Assembly: GCA_949358305.1 (NCBI GenBank) | Contig: OX442323.1 | Location: 558,001-622,000 of the forward strand | Length of the DNA: 64,000 nucleotides | Direction: 5' to 3' | Source: Strigamia acuminata | Taxonomy: Eukaryota > Arthropoda > Chilopoda > Geophilomorpha > Linotaeniidae | Part shown: one piece after another, positions 46,881 to 60,700 of the stretch | Layout: each line of letters begins with the position of its first letter | Numbering within the stretch: position 1 is the first letter of the stretch | Made by a program: the position numbers and the translations under genes | The notes under the pieces: model-generated | Told to the model about the DNA's origin: nothing | Database searches by the model: none | Seen by the model: only the letters and a program-made list of their open reading frames with translations

Positions 46881-49800
46881 TGTTCAGAAATAGCGTTTAA
46901 ACATTAGTAGAAGGCTCCAATGTAAGTTTTAGAAACATCTAACTAATGATTTGGGAGAATAGACTTTTGATCTCATCACAGTTGACTTAGCACAAACACC
47001 ACAACACCAATGTTTCTGAATGTTCAGAAATAGTGTTTAAACCTTAGTAGAAGGCTCCAATGTAAGTTTTAGAAACATCTAACCAATGATTTGGGAGAAT
47101 AGACTTTTGATCTCATCACAGTTGACTTAGCACAAACACCACAAGACCAATGTCTCTGAATGTTCAGAAATAGCGTTTAAACATTAGTAGAAGGCTCCAA
47201 TGTAAGTTTTAGAAAAATCTAACTAATGATTTGAGAGAATAGACTTGATCTCATCACAGTTGACTTAGCACAAACACCACAACACCAATGTTTCTGAATG
47301 TTCAGAAATAGTGTTTAAACCTTAGTAGAAGGCTCCAATGTAAGTTTTAGAAACATCTAACTAATGATTTGGGAGAATAGACTTTTGATCTCATCACAGT
47401 TGACTTAGCACAAACACCACAAGTCCAATGTCTCTGAACGTTCAGAAATAGTAGAAGCCTTCAATTTAAATTTTAGCAACATCCAAGCACTGATTTGGGA
47501 GAATAGACTTTTGATCTCATCACAGTTGACTTAGCACAAACACCACAACACCAATGTTTCTGAATGTTCAGAAATAGTGTTTAAACCTTAGTAGAAGGCT
47601 CCAATGTAAGTTTTAGAAACATCTAACCAATGATTTGGGAGAATAGACTTTTGATCTCATCACAGTTGACTTAGCACAAACACCACAAGTCCAATGTCTC
47701 TGAATGTTCAGAAATAGTGTTTAAACCTTAGTAGAAGGCTCCAATGTAAGTTTTAGAAACATCTAACTAATGATTTGGGAGAATAGACTTTTGATCTCAT
47801 CACAGTTGACTTAGCACAAACACCACAACACCAATGTTTCTGAATGTTCAGAAATAGTGTTTAAACCTTAGTAGAAGGCTCCAATGTAAGTTTTAGAAAC
47901 ATCTAACCAATGATTTGGGAGAATAGACTTTTGATCTCATCACAGTTGACTTAGCACAAACACCACAAGACCAATATTTCTGAATGTTCAGAAATAGTGT
48001 TTAAACCTTAGTAGAAGGCTCCAATGTAAGTTTTAGAAACATCTAACCAATGATTTGGGAGAATAGACTTTTGATCTCATCACAGTTGACTTAGCACAAA
48101 CACCACAAGACCAATGTCTCTGAATGTTCAGAAATAGGGTTTAAACCTTAGTAGAAGGCTCCAATGTAAGTTTTAGAAACATCTAACTAATGATTTGGGA
48201 GAATAGACTTTTGATCTCATCACAGTTGACTTAGCACAAACACCACAAGACCAATGTCTCTGAATGTTCAGAAATAGCGTTTAAACATTAGTAGAAGGCT
48301 CCAATGTAAGTTTTAGAAACATCTAACTAATGATTTGGGAGAATAGACTTTTGATCTCATCACAGTTGACTTAGCACAAACACCACAACACCAATGTTTC
48401 TGAATGTTCAGAAATAGTGTTTAAACCTTAGTAGAAGGCTCCAATGTAAGTTTTAGAAACATCTAACCAATGATTTGGGAGAATAGACTTTTGATCTCAT
48501 CACAGTTGACTTAGCACAAACACCACAAGACCAATGTCTCTGAATGTTCAGAAATAGCGTTTAAACATTAGTAGAAGGCTCCAATGTAAGTTTTAGAAAA
48601 ATCTAACTAATGATTTGAGAGAATAGACTTGATCTCATCACAGTTGACTTAGCACAAACACCACAACACCAATGTTTCTGAATGTTCAGAAATAGTGTTT
48701 AAACCTTAGTAGAAGGCTCCAATGTAAGTTTTAGAAACATCTAACTAATGATTTGGGAGAATAGACTTTTGATCTCATCACAGTTGACTTAGCACAAACA
48801 CCACAAGTCCAATGTCTCTGAACGTTCAGAAATAGTAGAAGCCTTCAATTTAAATTTTAGCAACATCCAAGCACTGATTTGGGAGAATAGACTTTTGATC
48901 TCATCACAGTTGACTTAGCACAAACACCACAACACCAATGTTTCTGAATGTTCAGAAATAGTGTTTAAACCTTAGTAGAAGGCTCCAATGTAAGTTTTAG
49001 AAACATCTAACCAATGATTTGGGAGAATAGACTTTTGATCTCATCACAGTTGACTTAGCACAAACACCACAAGTCCAATGTCTCTGAATGTTCAGAAATA
49101 GTGTTTAAACCTTAGTAGAAGGCTCCAATGTAAGTTTTAGAAACATCTAACTAATGATTTGGGAGAATAGACTTTTGATCTCATCACAGTTGACTTAGCA
49201 CAAACACCACAACACCAATGTTTCTGAATGTTCAGAAATAGTGTTTAAACCTTAGTAGAAGGCTCCAATGTAAGTTTTAGAAACATCTAACCAATGATTT
49301 GGGAGAATAGACTTTTGATCTCATCACAGTTGACTTAGCACAAACACCACAAGACCAATATTTCTGAATGTTCAGAAATAGTGTTTAAACCTTAGTAGAA
49401 GGCTCCAATGTAAGTTTTAGAAACATCTAACCAATGATTTGGGAGAATAGACTTTTGATCTCATCACAGTTGACTTAGCACAAACACCACAAGACCAATG
49501 TCTCTGAATGTTCAGAAATAGGGTTTAAACCTTAGTAGAAGGCTCCAATGTAAGTTTTAGAAACATCTAACTAATGATTTGGGAGAATAGACTTTTGATC
49601 TCATCACAGTTGACTTAGCACAAACACCACAAGACCAATGTCTCTGAATGTTCAGAAATAGCGTTTAAACATTAGTAGAAGGCTCCAATGTAAGTTTTAG
49701 AAACATCTAACTAATGATTTGGGAGAATAGACTTTTGATCTCATCACAGTTGACTTAGCACAAACACCACAACACCAATGTTTCTGAATGTTCAGAAATA

Positions 49801-49911
49801 GTGTTTAAACCTTAGTAGAAGGCTCCAATGTAAGTTTTAGAAACATCTAACCAATGATTTGGGAGAATAGACTTTTGATCTCATCACAGTTGACTTAGCA
49901 CAAACACCACA
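46851..49911 (+). repeat. Tandem 10-monomer higher-order repeat with private deletions, 1384 bp
   Basis: Two full copies and about 0.3 kb of a third, at an offset of 1384 bp. The unit is 10 monomers minus 16 bp: a 3 bp loss (agacttgatc for agacttttgatc, at 47241 and 48625) and a 13 bp loss (aaatagtagaagcc, just after 47437 and 48821). Shared private deletions show recent tandem duplication. Confidence 0.87.
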
Positions 49912-52900
49912 AGTCCAATGTCTCTGAATGTTCAGAAATAGTGTTTAAACCTTAGTAGAAGGCTCCAATGTAAGTTTTAGAAACATCTAACTAATGATTT
50001 GGGAGAATAGACTTTTGATCTCATCACAGTTGACTTAGCACAAACACCACAAGTCCAATGTCTCTGAATGTTCAGAAATAGTGTTTAAACCTTAGTAGAA
50101 GCCTTCAATGTAAGTTTTAGCAACATCCAAGCAATACATTTTGAAAAAAAAATTTTGAGCTTATTTCACATCGCAGTTGACTTAGCACAAACACCACAAG
50201 ACCAATCTCTCTGAATGTTCAGAAATAGTGTTTAAACCCTAGTAGAAGCCTTCAATTTAAATTTTAGCAACATCCAAGCACTGATTTGGGAGAATAGACT
50301 TTTGAGCTCATCACAGATGACTTAGCACAAACACCACAAGACCAATGTCTCTGAATGTTCAGAAATAGGGTTTAAACCTTAGTAGAAGGCTCCAATGTAA
50401 GTTTTAGAAACATCTAACTAATCATTTGGGAGAATAGACTTTTGATCTCATCACAGTTGACTTAGCACAAACACCACAAGACCAATGTCTCTGAATGTTC
50501 AGAAATAGTGTTTAAACCTTAGTAGAAGGCTCCAATGTAAGTTTTAGAAACATCTAACTAATGATTTGGGAGAATAGACTTTTGATCTCATCACAGTTGA
50601 CTTAGCACAAACACCACAAAACCAATGTTTCTGAATGTTCAGAAATAGTGTTTAAACCTTAGTAGAAGGCTCCAATGTAAGTTTTAGAAACATCCAAGCA
50701 CTAATTTGGGAGAATAGACTTTTGATCTCATCACAGTTGACTTAGCACAAACACCACAAGACCAATCTCTCTGAATGTTCAGAAATAGTGTTTAAACCTT
50801 AGTAGAAGCCTTCAATGTAAGTTTTAGCAACATCCAAGCAATCCATTTTGAAAAAAAAATTTTGAGCTTATTTCACATCGCAGTTGACTTAGCACAAACA
50901 CCACAAGACCAATGTCTTTGAATGTTCAGAAATAGTGTTTAAACCTTAGTAGAAGGCTCCAATGTAAGTTTTAGAAACATTTAACTAATGATTTGGGAGA
51001 ATAGACTTTTGATCTCATCACAGTTGACTTAGCACAAACACCACAAGTCCAATGTCTCTGAATGTTCAGAAATAGTGTTTAAACCTTAGTAGAAGCCTTC
51101 AATGTAAGTTTTAGCAACATCCAAGCAATACATTTTGAAAAAAAAATTTTGAGCTTATTTCACATCGCAGTTGACTTAGCACAAACACCACAAGACCAAT
51201 GTCTCTGAATGTTCAGAAATAGTGTTTAAACCTTAGTAGAAAGCTCCAATGTAAGTTTTAGAAACATCTAACTAATGATTTGGGAGAATAGACTTTTGAT
51301 CTCATCACAGTTGACTTAGCACAAACACCACAAGTCCAATGTCTCTGAATGTTCAGAAATAGTGTTTAAACCCTAGTAGAAGCCTTCAATTTAAATTTTA
51401 GCAACATCCAAGCACTGATTTGGGAGAATAGACTTTTGATCTCATCACAGATGACTTAGCACAAACACCACAAGACCAATGTCTCTGAATGTTCAGAAAT
51501 AGGGTTTAAACCTTAGTAGAAGGCTCCAATGTAAGTTTTAGAAACATCTAACTAATCATTTGGGAGAATAGACTTTTGATCTCATCACAGTTGACTTAGC
51601 ACAAACACCACAAGACCAATGTCTCTGAATGTTCAGAAATAGCGTTTAAACCTTAGTAGAAGGCTCCAATGTAAGTTTTAGAAACATCTAACTAATGATT
51701 TGAGAGAATAGACTTTTGATCTCATCACAGTTGACTTAGCACAAACACCACAAAACCAATGTTTCTGAATGTTCAGAAATAGTGTTTAAACCTTAGTAGA
51801 AGGCTCCAATGTAAGTTTTAGAAACATCCAAGCACTAATTTGGGAGAATAGACTTTTGATCTCATCACAGTTGACTTAGCACAAACACCACAAGACCAAT
51901 GTCTCTGAATGTTCAGAAATAGTGTTTAAACCTTAGTAGAAGGCTCCAATGTAAGTTTTAGAAACATCTAACTTAATGATTTGGGAGAATAGACTTTTGA
52001 TCTCATCACAGTTGACTTAGCACAAACACCACAAGTCCAATGTCTCTGAACGTTCAGAAATAGTAGAAGCCTTCAATTTAAATTTTAGCAACATCCAAGC
52101 ACTGATTTGGGAGAATAGACTTTTGATCTCATCACAGATGACTTAGCACAAACACCACAAGACCAATGTCTTTGAATGTTCAGAAATAGTGTTTAAACCT
52201 TAGTAGAAGGCTCCAATGTAAGTTTTAGAAACATTTAACTAATGATTTGGGAGAATAGACTTTTGATCTCATCACAGTTGACTTAGCACAAACACCACAA
52301 GTCCAATGTCTCTGAATGTTCAGAAATAGTGTTTAAACCTTAGTAGAAGCCTTCAATGTAAGTTTTAGCAACATCCAAGCAATACATTTTGAAAAAAAAA
52401 TTTTGAGCTTATTTCACATCGCAGTTGACTTAGCACAAACACCACAAGACCAATGTCTCTGAATGTTCAGAAATAGTGTTTAAACCTTAGTAGAAAGCTC
52501 CAATGTAAGTTTTAGAAACATCTAACTAATGATTTGGGAGAATAGACTTTTGATCTCATCACAGTTGACTTAGCACAAACACCACAAGTCCAATGTCTCT
52601 GAATGTTCAGAAATAGTGTTTAAACCCTAGTAGAAGCCTTCAATTTAAATTTTAGCAACATCCAAGCACTGATTTGGGAGAATAGACTTTTGATCTCATC
52701 ACAGATGACTTAGCACAAACACCACAAGACCAATGTCTCTGAATGTTCAGAAATAGGGTTTAAACCTTAGTAGAAGGCTCCAATGTAAGTTTTAGAAACA
52801 TCTAACTAATCATTTGGGAGAATAGACTTTTGATCTCATCACAGTTGACTTAGCACAAACACCACAAGACCAATGTCTCTGAATGTTCAGAAATAGCGTT

Positions 52901-54900
52901 TAAACCTTAGTAGAAGGCTCCAATGTAAGTTTTAGAAACATCTAACTAATGATTTGAGAGAATAGACTTTTGATCTCATCACAGTTGACTTAGCACAAAC
53001 ACCACAAAACCAATGTTTCTGAATGTTCAGAAATAGTGTTTAAACCTTAGTAGAAGGCTCCAATGTAAGTTTTAGAAACATCCAAGCACTAATTTGGGAG
53101 AATAGACTTTTGATCTCATCACAGTTGACTTAGCACAAACACCACAAGTCCAATGTCTCTGAATGTTCAGAAATAGTGTTTAAACCTTAGTAGAAGCCTT
53201 CAATGTAAGTTTTAGCAACATCCAAGCAATACATTTTGAAAAAAAAATTTTGAGCTTATTTCACATCGCAGTTGACTTAGCACAAACACCACAAGACCAA
53301 TCTCTCTGAATGTTCAGAAATAGTGTTTAAACCCTAGTAGAAGCCTTCAATTTAAATTTTAGCAACATCCAAGCACTGATTTGGGAGAATAGACTTTTGA
53401 GCTCATCACAGATGACTTAGCACAAACACCACAAGACCAATGTCTCTGAATGTTCAGAAATAGGGTTTAAACCTTAGTAGAAGGCTCCAATGTAAGTTTT
53501 AGAAACATCTAACTAATCATTTGGGAGAATAGACTTTTGATCTCATCACAGTTGACTTAGCACAAACACCACAAGACCAATGTCTCTGAATGTTCAGAAA
53601 TAGTGTTTAAACCTTAGTAGAAGGCTCCAATGTAAGTTTTAGAAACATCTAACTAATGATTTGGGAGAATAGACTTTTGATCTCATCACAGTTGACTTAG
53701 CACAAACACCACAAAACCAATGTTTCTGAATGTTCAGAAATAGTGTTTAAACCTTAGTAGAAGGCTCCAATGTAAGTTTTAGAAACATCCAAGCACTAAT
53801 TTGGGAGAATAGACTTTTGATCTCATCACAGTTGACTTAGCACAAACACCACAAGACCAATCTCTCTGAATGTTCAGAAATAGTGTTTAAACCTTAGTAG
53901 AAGCCTTCAATGTAAGTTTTAGCAACATCCAAGCAATCCATTTTGAAAAAAAAATTTTGAGCTTATTTCACATCGCAGTTGACTTAGCACAAACACCACA
54001 AGACCAATGTCTTTGAATGTTCAGAAATAGTGTTTAAACCTTAGTAGAAGGCTCCAATGTAAGTTTTAGAAACATTTAACTAATGATTTGGGAGAATAGA
54101 CTTTTGATCTCATCACAGTTGACTTAGCACAAACACCACAAGTCCAATGTCTCTGAATGTTCAGAAATAGTGTTTAAACCTTAGTAGAAGCCTTCAATGT
54201 AAGTTTTAGCAACATCCAAGCAATACATTTTGAAAAAAAAATTTTGAGCTTATTTCACATCGCAGTTGACTTAGCACAAACACCACAAGACCAATGTCTC
54301 TGAATGTTCAGAAATAGTGTTTAAACCTTAGTAGAAAGCTCCAATGTAAGTTTTAGAAACATCTAACTAATGATTTGGGAGAATAGACTTTTGATCTCAT
54401 CACAGTTGACTTAGCACAAACACCACAAGTCCAATGTCTCTGAATGTTCAGAAATAGTGTTTAAACCCTAGTAGAAGCCTTCAATTTAAATTTTAGCAAC
54501 ATCCAAGCACTGATTTGGGAGAATAGACTTTTGATCTCATCACAGATGACTTAGCACAAACACCACAAGACCAATGTCTCTGAATGTTCAGAAATAGGGT
54601 TTAAACCTTAGTAGAAGGCTCCAATGTAAGTTTTAGAAACATCTAACTAATCATTTGGGAGAATAGACTTTTGATCTCATCACAGTTGACTTAGCACAAA
54701 CACCACAAGACCAATGTCTCTGAATGTTCAGAAATAGCGTTTAAACCTTAGTAGAAGGCTCCAATGTAAGTTTTAGAAACATCTAACTAATGATTTGAGA
54801 GAATAGACTTTTGATCTCATCACAGTTGACTTAGCACAAACACCACAACACCAATGTTTCTGAATGTTCAGAAATAGTGTTTAAACCTTAGTAGAAAGCT

Positions 54901-57789
54901 CCAATGTAAGTTTTAGAAACATCTAACTAATGATTTGGGAGAATAGACTTTTGATCTCATCACAGTTGACTTAGCACAAACACCACAAGACCAATGTCTC
55001 TGAATGTTCAGAAATAGTGTTTAAACCTTAGTAGAAGGCTCCAATGTAAGTTTTAGAAACATCTAACTAATGATTTGGGAGAATAGACTTTTGATCTCAT
55101 CACAGTTGACTTAGCACAAACACCACAAGACCAATGTCTCTGAATGTTCAGAAATAGTGTTTAAACCTTAGTAGAAGGCTCCAATGTAAGTTTTAGAAAC
55201 ATCTAACTAATGATTTGTGAGAATAGAATTTTGATCTCATCACAGTTGACTTAGCACAAACACCACAAGACCAATGTCTCTGAATGTTCAGAAATAGTGT
55301 TTAAACTTTAGTAGAAGGCTCCAATGTAAGTTTTAGAAACATCTAACTAATGATTTGGGAGAATAGACTTTTGATCTCATCACAGTTGACTTAGCACAAA
55401 CACCACAAGACCAATGTCTCTGAATGTTCAGAAATAGTGTTTAAACCTTAGTAGAAGGCTCCAATGTAAGTTTTAGAAACATCTAACTAATGATTTGGGA
55501 GAATAGACTTTTGATCTCATCACAGTTGACTTAGCACAAACACCACAACACCAATGTTTCTGAATGTTCAGAAATAGTGTTTAAACCTTAGTAGAAGGCT
55601 CCAATGTAAGTTTTAGAAACATCTAACCAATGATTTGGGAGAATAGACTTTTGATCTCATCACAGTTGACTTAGCACAAACACCACAAGACCAATATTTC
55701 TGAATGTTCAGAAATAGTGTTTAAACCTTAGTAGAAGGCTCCAATGTAAGTTTTAGAAACATCTAACCAATGATTTGGGAGAATAGACTTTTGATCTCAT
55801 CACAGTTGACTTAGCACAAACACCACAAGACCAATGTCTCTGAATGTTCAGAAATAGGGTTTAAACCTTAGTAGAAGGCTCCAATGTAAGTTTTAGAAAC
55901 ATCTAACTAATGATTTGGGAGAATAGACTTTTGATCTCATCACAGTTGACTTAGCACAAACACCACAAGACCAATGTCTCTGAATGTTCAGAAATAGCGT
56001 TTAAACATTAGTAGAAGGCTCCAATGTAAGTTTTAGAAACATCTAACTAATGATTTGGGAGAATAGACTTTTGATCTCATCACAGTTGACTTAGCACAAA
56101 CACCACAACACCAATGTTTCTGAATGTTCAGAAATAGTGTTTAAACCTTAGTAGAAGGCTCCAATGTAAGTTTTAGAAACATCTAACCAATGATTTGGGA
56201 GAATAGACTTTTGATCTCATCACAGTTGACTTAGCACAAACACCACAAGTCCAATGTCTCTGAATGTTCAGAAATAGTGTTTAAACCTTAGTAGAAGGCT
56301 CCAATGTAAGTTTTAGAAACATCTAACTAATGATTTGGGAGAATAGACTTTTGATCTCATCACAGTTGACTTAGCACAAACACCACAAGACCAATGTCTC
56401 TGAATGTTCAGAAATAGTGTTTAAACCTTAGTAGAAGGCTCCAATGTAAGTTTTAGAAACATCTAACTAATGATTTGGGAGAATAGACTTTTGATCTCAT
56501 CACAGTTGACTTAGCACAAACACCACAAGACCAATGTCTCTGAATGTTCAGAAATAGTGTTTAAACCTTAGTAGAAGGCTCCAATGTAAGTTTTAGAAAC
56601 ATCTAACTAATGATTTGTGAGAATAGAATTTTGATCTCATCACAGTTGACTTAGCACAAACACCACAAGACCAATGTCTCTGAATGTTCAGAAATAGTGT
56701 TTAAACTTTAGTAGAAGGCTCTAATGTAAGTTTTAGAAACATCTAACTAATGATTTGGGAGAATAGACTTTTGATCTCATCACAGTTGACTTAGCACAAA
56801 CACCACAAGACCAATGTCTCTGAATGTTCAGAAATAGTGTTTAAACCTTAGTAGAAGGCTCCAATGTAAGTTTTAGAAACATCTAACTAATGATTTGGGA
56901 GAATAGACTTTTGATCTCATCACAGTTGACTTAGCACAAACACCACAACACCAATGTTTCTGAATGTTCAGAAATAGTGTTTAAACCTTAGTAGAAGGCT
57001 CCAATGTAAGTTTTAGAAACATCTAACCAATGATTTGGGAGAATAGACTTTTGATCTCATCACAGTTGACTTAGCACAAACACCACAAGACCAATATTTC
57101 TGAATGTTCAGAAATAGTGTTTAAACCTTAGTAGAAGGCTCCAATGTAAGTTTTAGAAACATCTAACCAATGATTTGGGAGAATAGACTTTTGATCTCAT
57201 CACAGTTGACTTAGCACAAACACCACAAGACCAATGTCTCTGAATGTTCAGAAATAGGGTTTAAACCTTAGTAGAAGGCTCCAATGTAAGTTTTAGAAAC
57301 ATCTAACTAATGATTTGGGAGAATAGACTTTTGATCTCATCACAGTTGACTTAGCACAAACACCACAAGACCAATGTCTCTGAATGTTCAGAAATAGCGT
57401 TTAAACATTAGTAGAAGGCTCCAATGTAAGTTTTAGAAACATCTAACTAATGATTTGGGAGAATAGACTTTTGATCTCATCACAGTTGACTTAGCACAAA
57501 CACCACAACACCAATGTTTCTGAATGTTCAGAAATAGTGTTTAAACCTTAGTAGAAGGCTCCAATGTAAGTTTTAGAAACATCTAACCAATGATTTGGGA
57601 GAATAGACTTTTGATCTCATCACAGTTGACTTAGCACAAACACCACAAGTCCAATGTCTCTGAATGTTCAGAAATAGTGTTTAAACCTTAGTAGAAGGCT
57701 CCAATGTAAGTTTTAGAAACATCTAACTAATGATTTGGGAGAATAGACTTTTGATCTCATCACAGTTGACTTAGCACAAACACCACAAG
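54901..57789 (+). repeat. Tandem 10-monomer higher-order repeat, 1400 bp
   Basis: 54901-56389 matches 56301-57789 at an offset of 1400 bp. One difference was noticed, ctctaatg at 56722 against ctccaatg in the first copy. The same order of monomers appears about 18.1 kb upstream (from about 38400), continuing through the 147 bp monomer at 39751 and 57878 (offset 18127). Confidence 0.82.
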
Positions 57790-60700
57790 TCCAATGTCTC
57801 TGAATGTTCAGAAATAGTGTTTAAACCTTAGTAGAAGCCTTCAATGTAAGTTTTAGCAACATCCAAGCAATACATTTTGAAAAAAAAATTTTGAGCTTAT
57901 TTCACATCGCAGTTGACTTAGCACAAACACCACAAGACCAATCTCTCTGAATGTTCAGAAATAGTGTTTAAACCCTAGTAGAAGCCTTCAATTTAAATTT
58001 TAGCAACATCCAAGCACTGATTTGGGAGAATAGACTTTTGAGCTCATCACAGATGACTTAGCACAAACACCACAAGACCAATGTCTCTGAATGTTCAGAA
58101 ATAGGGTTTAAACCTTAGTAGAAAGCTCCAATGTAAGTTTTAGAAACATCTAACTAATCATTTGGGAGAATAGACTTTTGATCTCATCACAGTTGACTTA
58201 GCACAAACACCACAAGACCAATGTCTCTGAATGTTCAGAAATAGTGTTTAAACCTTAGTAGAAGGCTCCAATGTAAGTTTTAGAAACATCTAACTAATGA
58301 TTTGGAAGAATAGACTTTTGATCTCATCACAGTTGACTTAGCACAAACACCACAAGACCAATGTTTCTGAATGTTCAGAAATAGTGTTTAAACCTTAGTA
58401 GAAGGCTCCAATGTAAGTTTTAGAAACATCTAACTAATGATTTGGGAGAATAGACTTTTGATCTCATCACAGTTGACTTAGCACAAACACCACAAGATTA
58501 ATGTCTCTGAATGTTCAGAAATAGTGTTTAAACCTTAGTAGAAGGCTCCAATGTAAGTTTTAGAAACATCTAACTAATGATTTGGGAGAATAGACTTTTG
58601 ATCTCATCACAGTTGACTTAGCACAAACACCACAAGACCAATGTCTCTGAATGTTCAGAAATAGTGTTTAAACCTTAGTAGAAGGCTCCAATGTAAGTTT
58701 TAGAAACATCTAACTAATGATTTGTGAGAATAGAATTTTGATCTCATCACAGTTGACTTAGCACAAACACCACAAGACCAATGTCTCTGAATGTTCAGAA
58801 ATAGTGTTTAAACTTTAGTAGAAGGCTCCAATGTAAGTTTTAGAAACATCTAACTAATGATTTGGGAGAATAGACTTTTGATCTCATCACAGTTGACTTA
58901 GCACAAACACCACAAGACCAATGTCTCTGAATGTTCAGAAATAGTGTTTAAACCTTAGTAGAAGGCTCCAATGTAAGTTTTAGAAACATCTAACTAATGA
59001 TTTGGGAGAATAGACTTTTGATCTCATCACAGTTGACTTAGCACAAACACCACAACACCAATGTTTCTGAATGTTCAGAAATAGTGTTTAAACCTTAGTA
59101 GAAGGCTCCAATGTAAGTTTTAGAAACATCTAACCAATGATTTGGGAGAATAGACTTTTGATCTCATCACAGTTGACTTAGCACAAACACCACAAGACCA
59201 ATATTTCTGAATGTTCAGAAATAGTGTTTAAACCTTAGTAGAAGGCTCCAATGTAAGTTTTAGAAACATCTAACCAATGATTTGGGAGAATAGACTTTTG
59301 ATCTCATCACAGTTGACTTAGCACAAACACCACAAGACCAATGTCTCTGAATGTTCAGAAATAGGGTTTAAACCTTAGTAGAAGGCTCCAATGTAAGTTT
59401 TAGAAACATCTAACTAATGATTTGGGAGAATAGACTTTTGATCTCATCACAGTTGACTTAGCACAAACACCACAAGACCAATGTCTCTGAATGTTCAGAA
59501 ATAGCGTTTAAACATTAGTAGAAGGCTCCAATGTAAGTTTTAGAAACATCTAACTAATGATTTGGGAGAATAGACTTTTGATCTCATCACAGTTGACTTA
59601 GCACAAACACCACAACACCAATGTTTCTGAATGTTCAGAAATAGTGTTTAAACCTTAGTAGAAGGCTCCAATGTAAGTTTTAGAAACATCTAACCAATGA
59701 TTTGGGAGAATAGACTTTTGATCTCATCACAGTTGACTTAGCACAAACACCACAAGTCCAATGTCTCTGAATGTTCAGAAATAGTGTTTAAACCTTAGTA
59801 GAAGGCTCCAATGTAAGTTTTAGAAACATCTAACTAATGATTTGGGAGAATAGACTTTTGATCTCATCACAGTTGACTTAGCACAAACACCACAAGTCCA
59901 ATGTCTCTGAATGTTCAGAAATAGTGTTTAAACCTTAGTAGAAGCCTTCAATGTAAGTTTTAGCAACATCCAAGCAATACATTTTGAAAAAAAAATTTTG
60001 AGCTTATTTCACATCGCAGTTGACTTAGCACAAACACCACAAGACCAATCTCTCTGAATGTTCAGAAATAGTGTTTAAACCCTAGTAGAAGCCTTCAATT
60101 TAAATTTTAGCAACATCCAAGCACTGATTTGGGAGAATAGACTTTTGAGCTCATCACAGATGACTTAGCACAAACACCACAAGACCAATGTCTCTGAATG
60201 TTCAGAAATAGGGTTTAAACCTTAGTAGAAAGCTCCAATGTAAGTTTTAGAAACATCTAACTAATCATTTGGGAGAATAGACTTTTGATCTCATCACAGT
60301 TGACTTAGCACAAACACCACAAGACCAATGTCTCTGAATGTTCAGAAATAGTGTTTAAACCTTAGTAGAAGGCTCCAATGTAAGTTTTAGAAACATCTAA
60401 CTAATGATTTGGAAGAATAGACTTTTGATCTCATCACAGTTGACTTAGCACAAACACCACAAGACCAATGTTTCTGAATGTTCAGAAATAGTGTTTAAAC
60501 CTTAGTAGAAGGCTCCAATGTAAGTTTTAGAAACATCTAACTAATGATTTGGGAGAATAGACTTTTGATCTCATCACAGTTGACTTAGCACAAACACCAC
60601 AAAACCAATGTTTCTGAATGTTCAGAAATAGTGTTTAAACCTTAGTAGAAGGCTCCAATGTAAGTTTTAGAAACATCCAAGCACTAATTTGGGAGAATAG

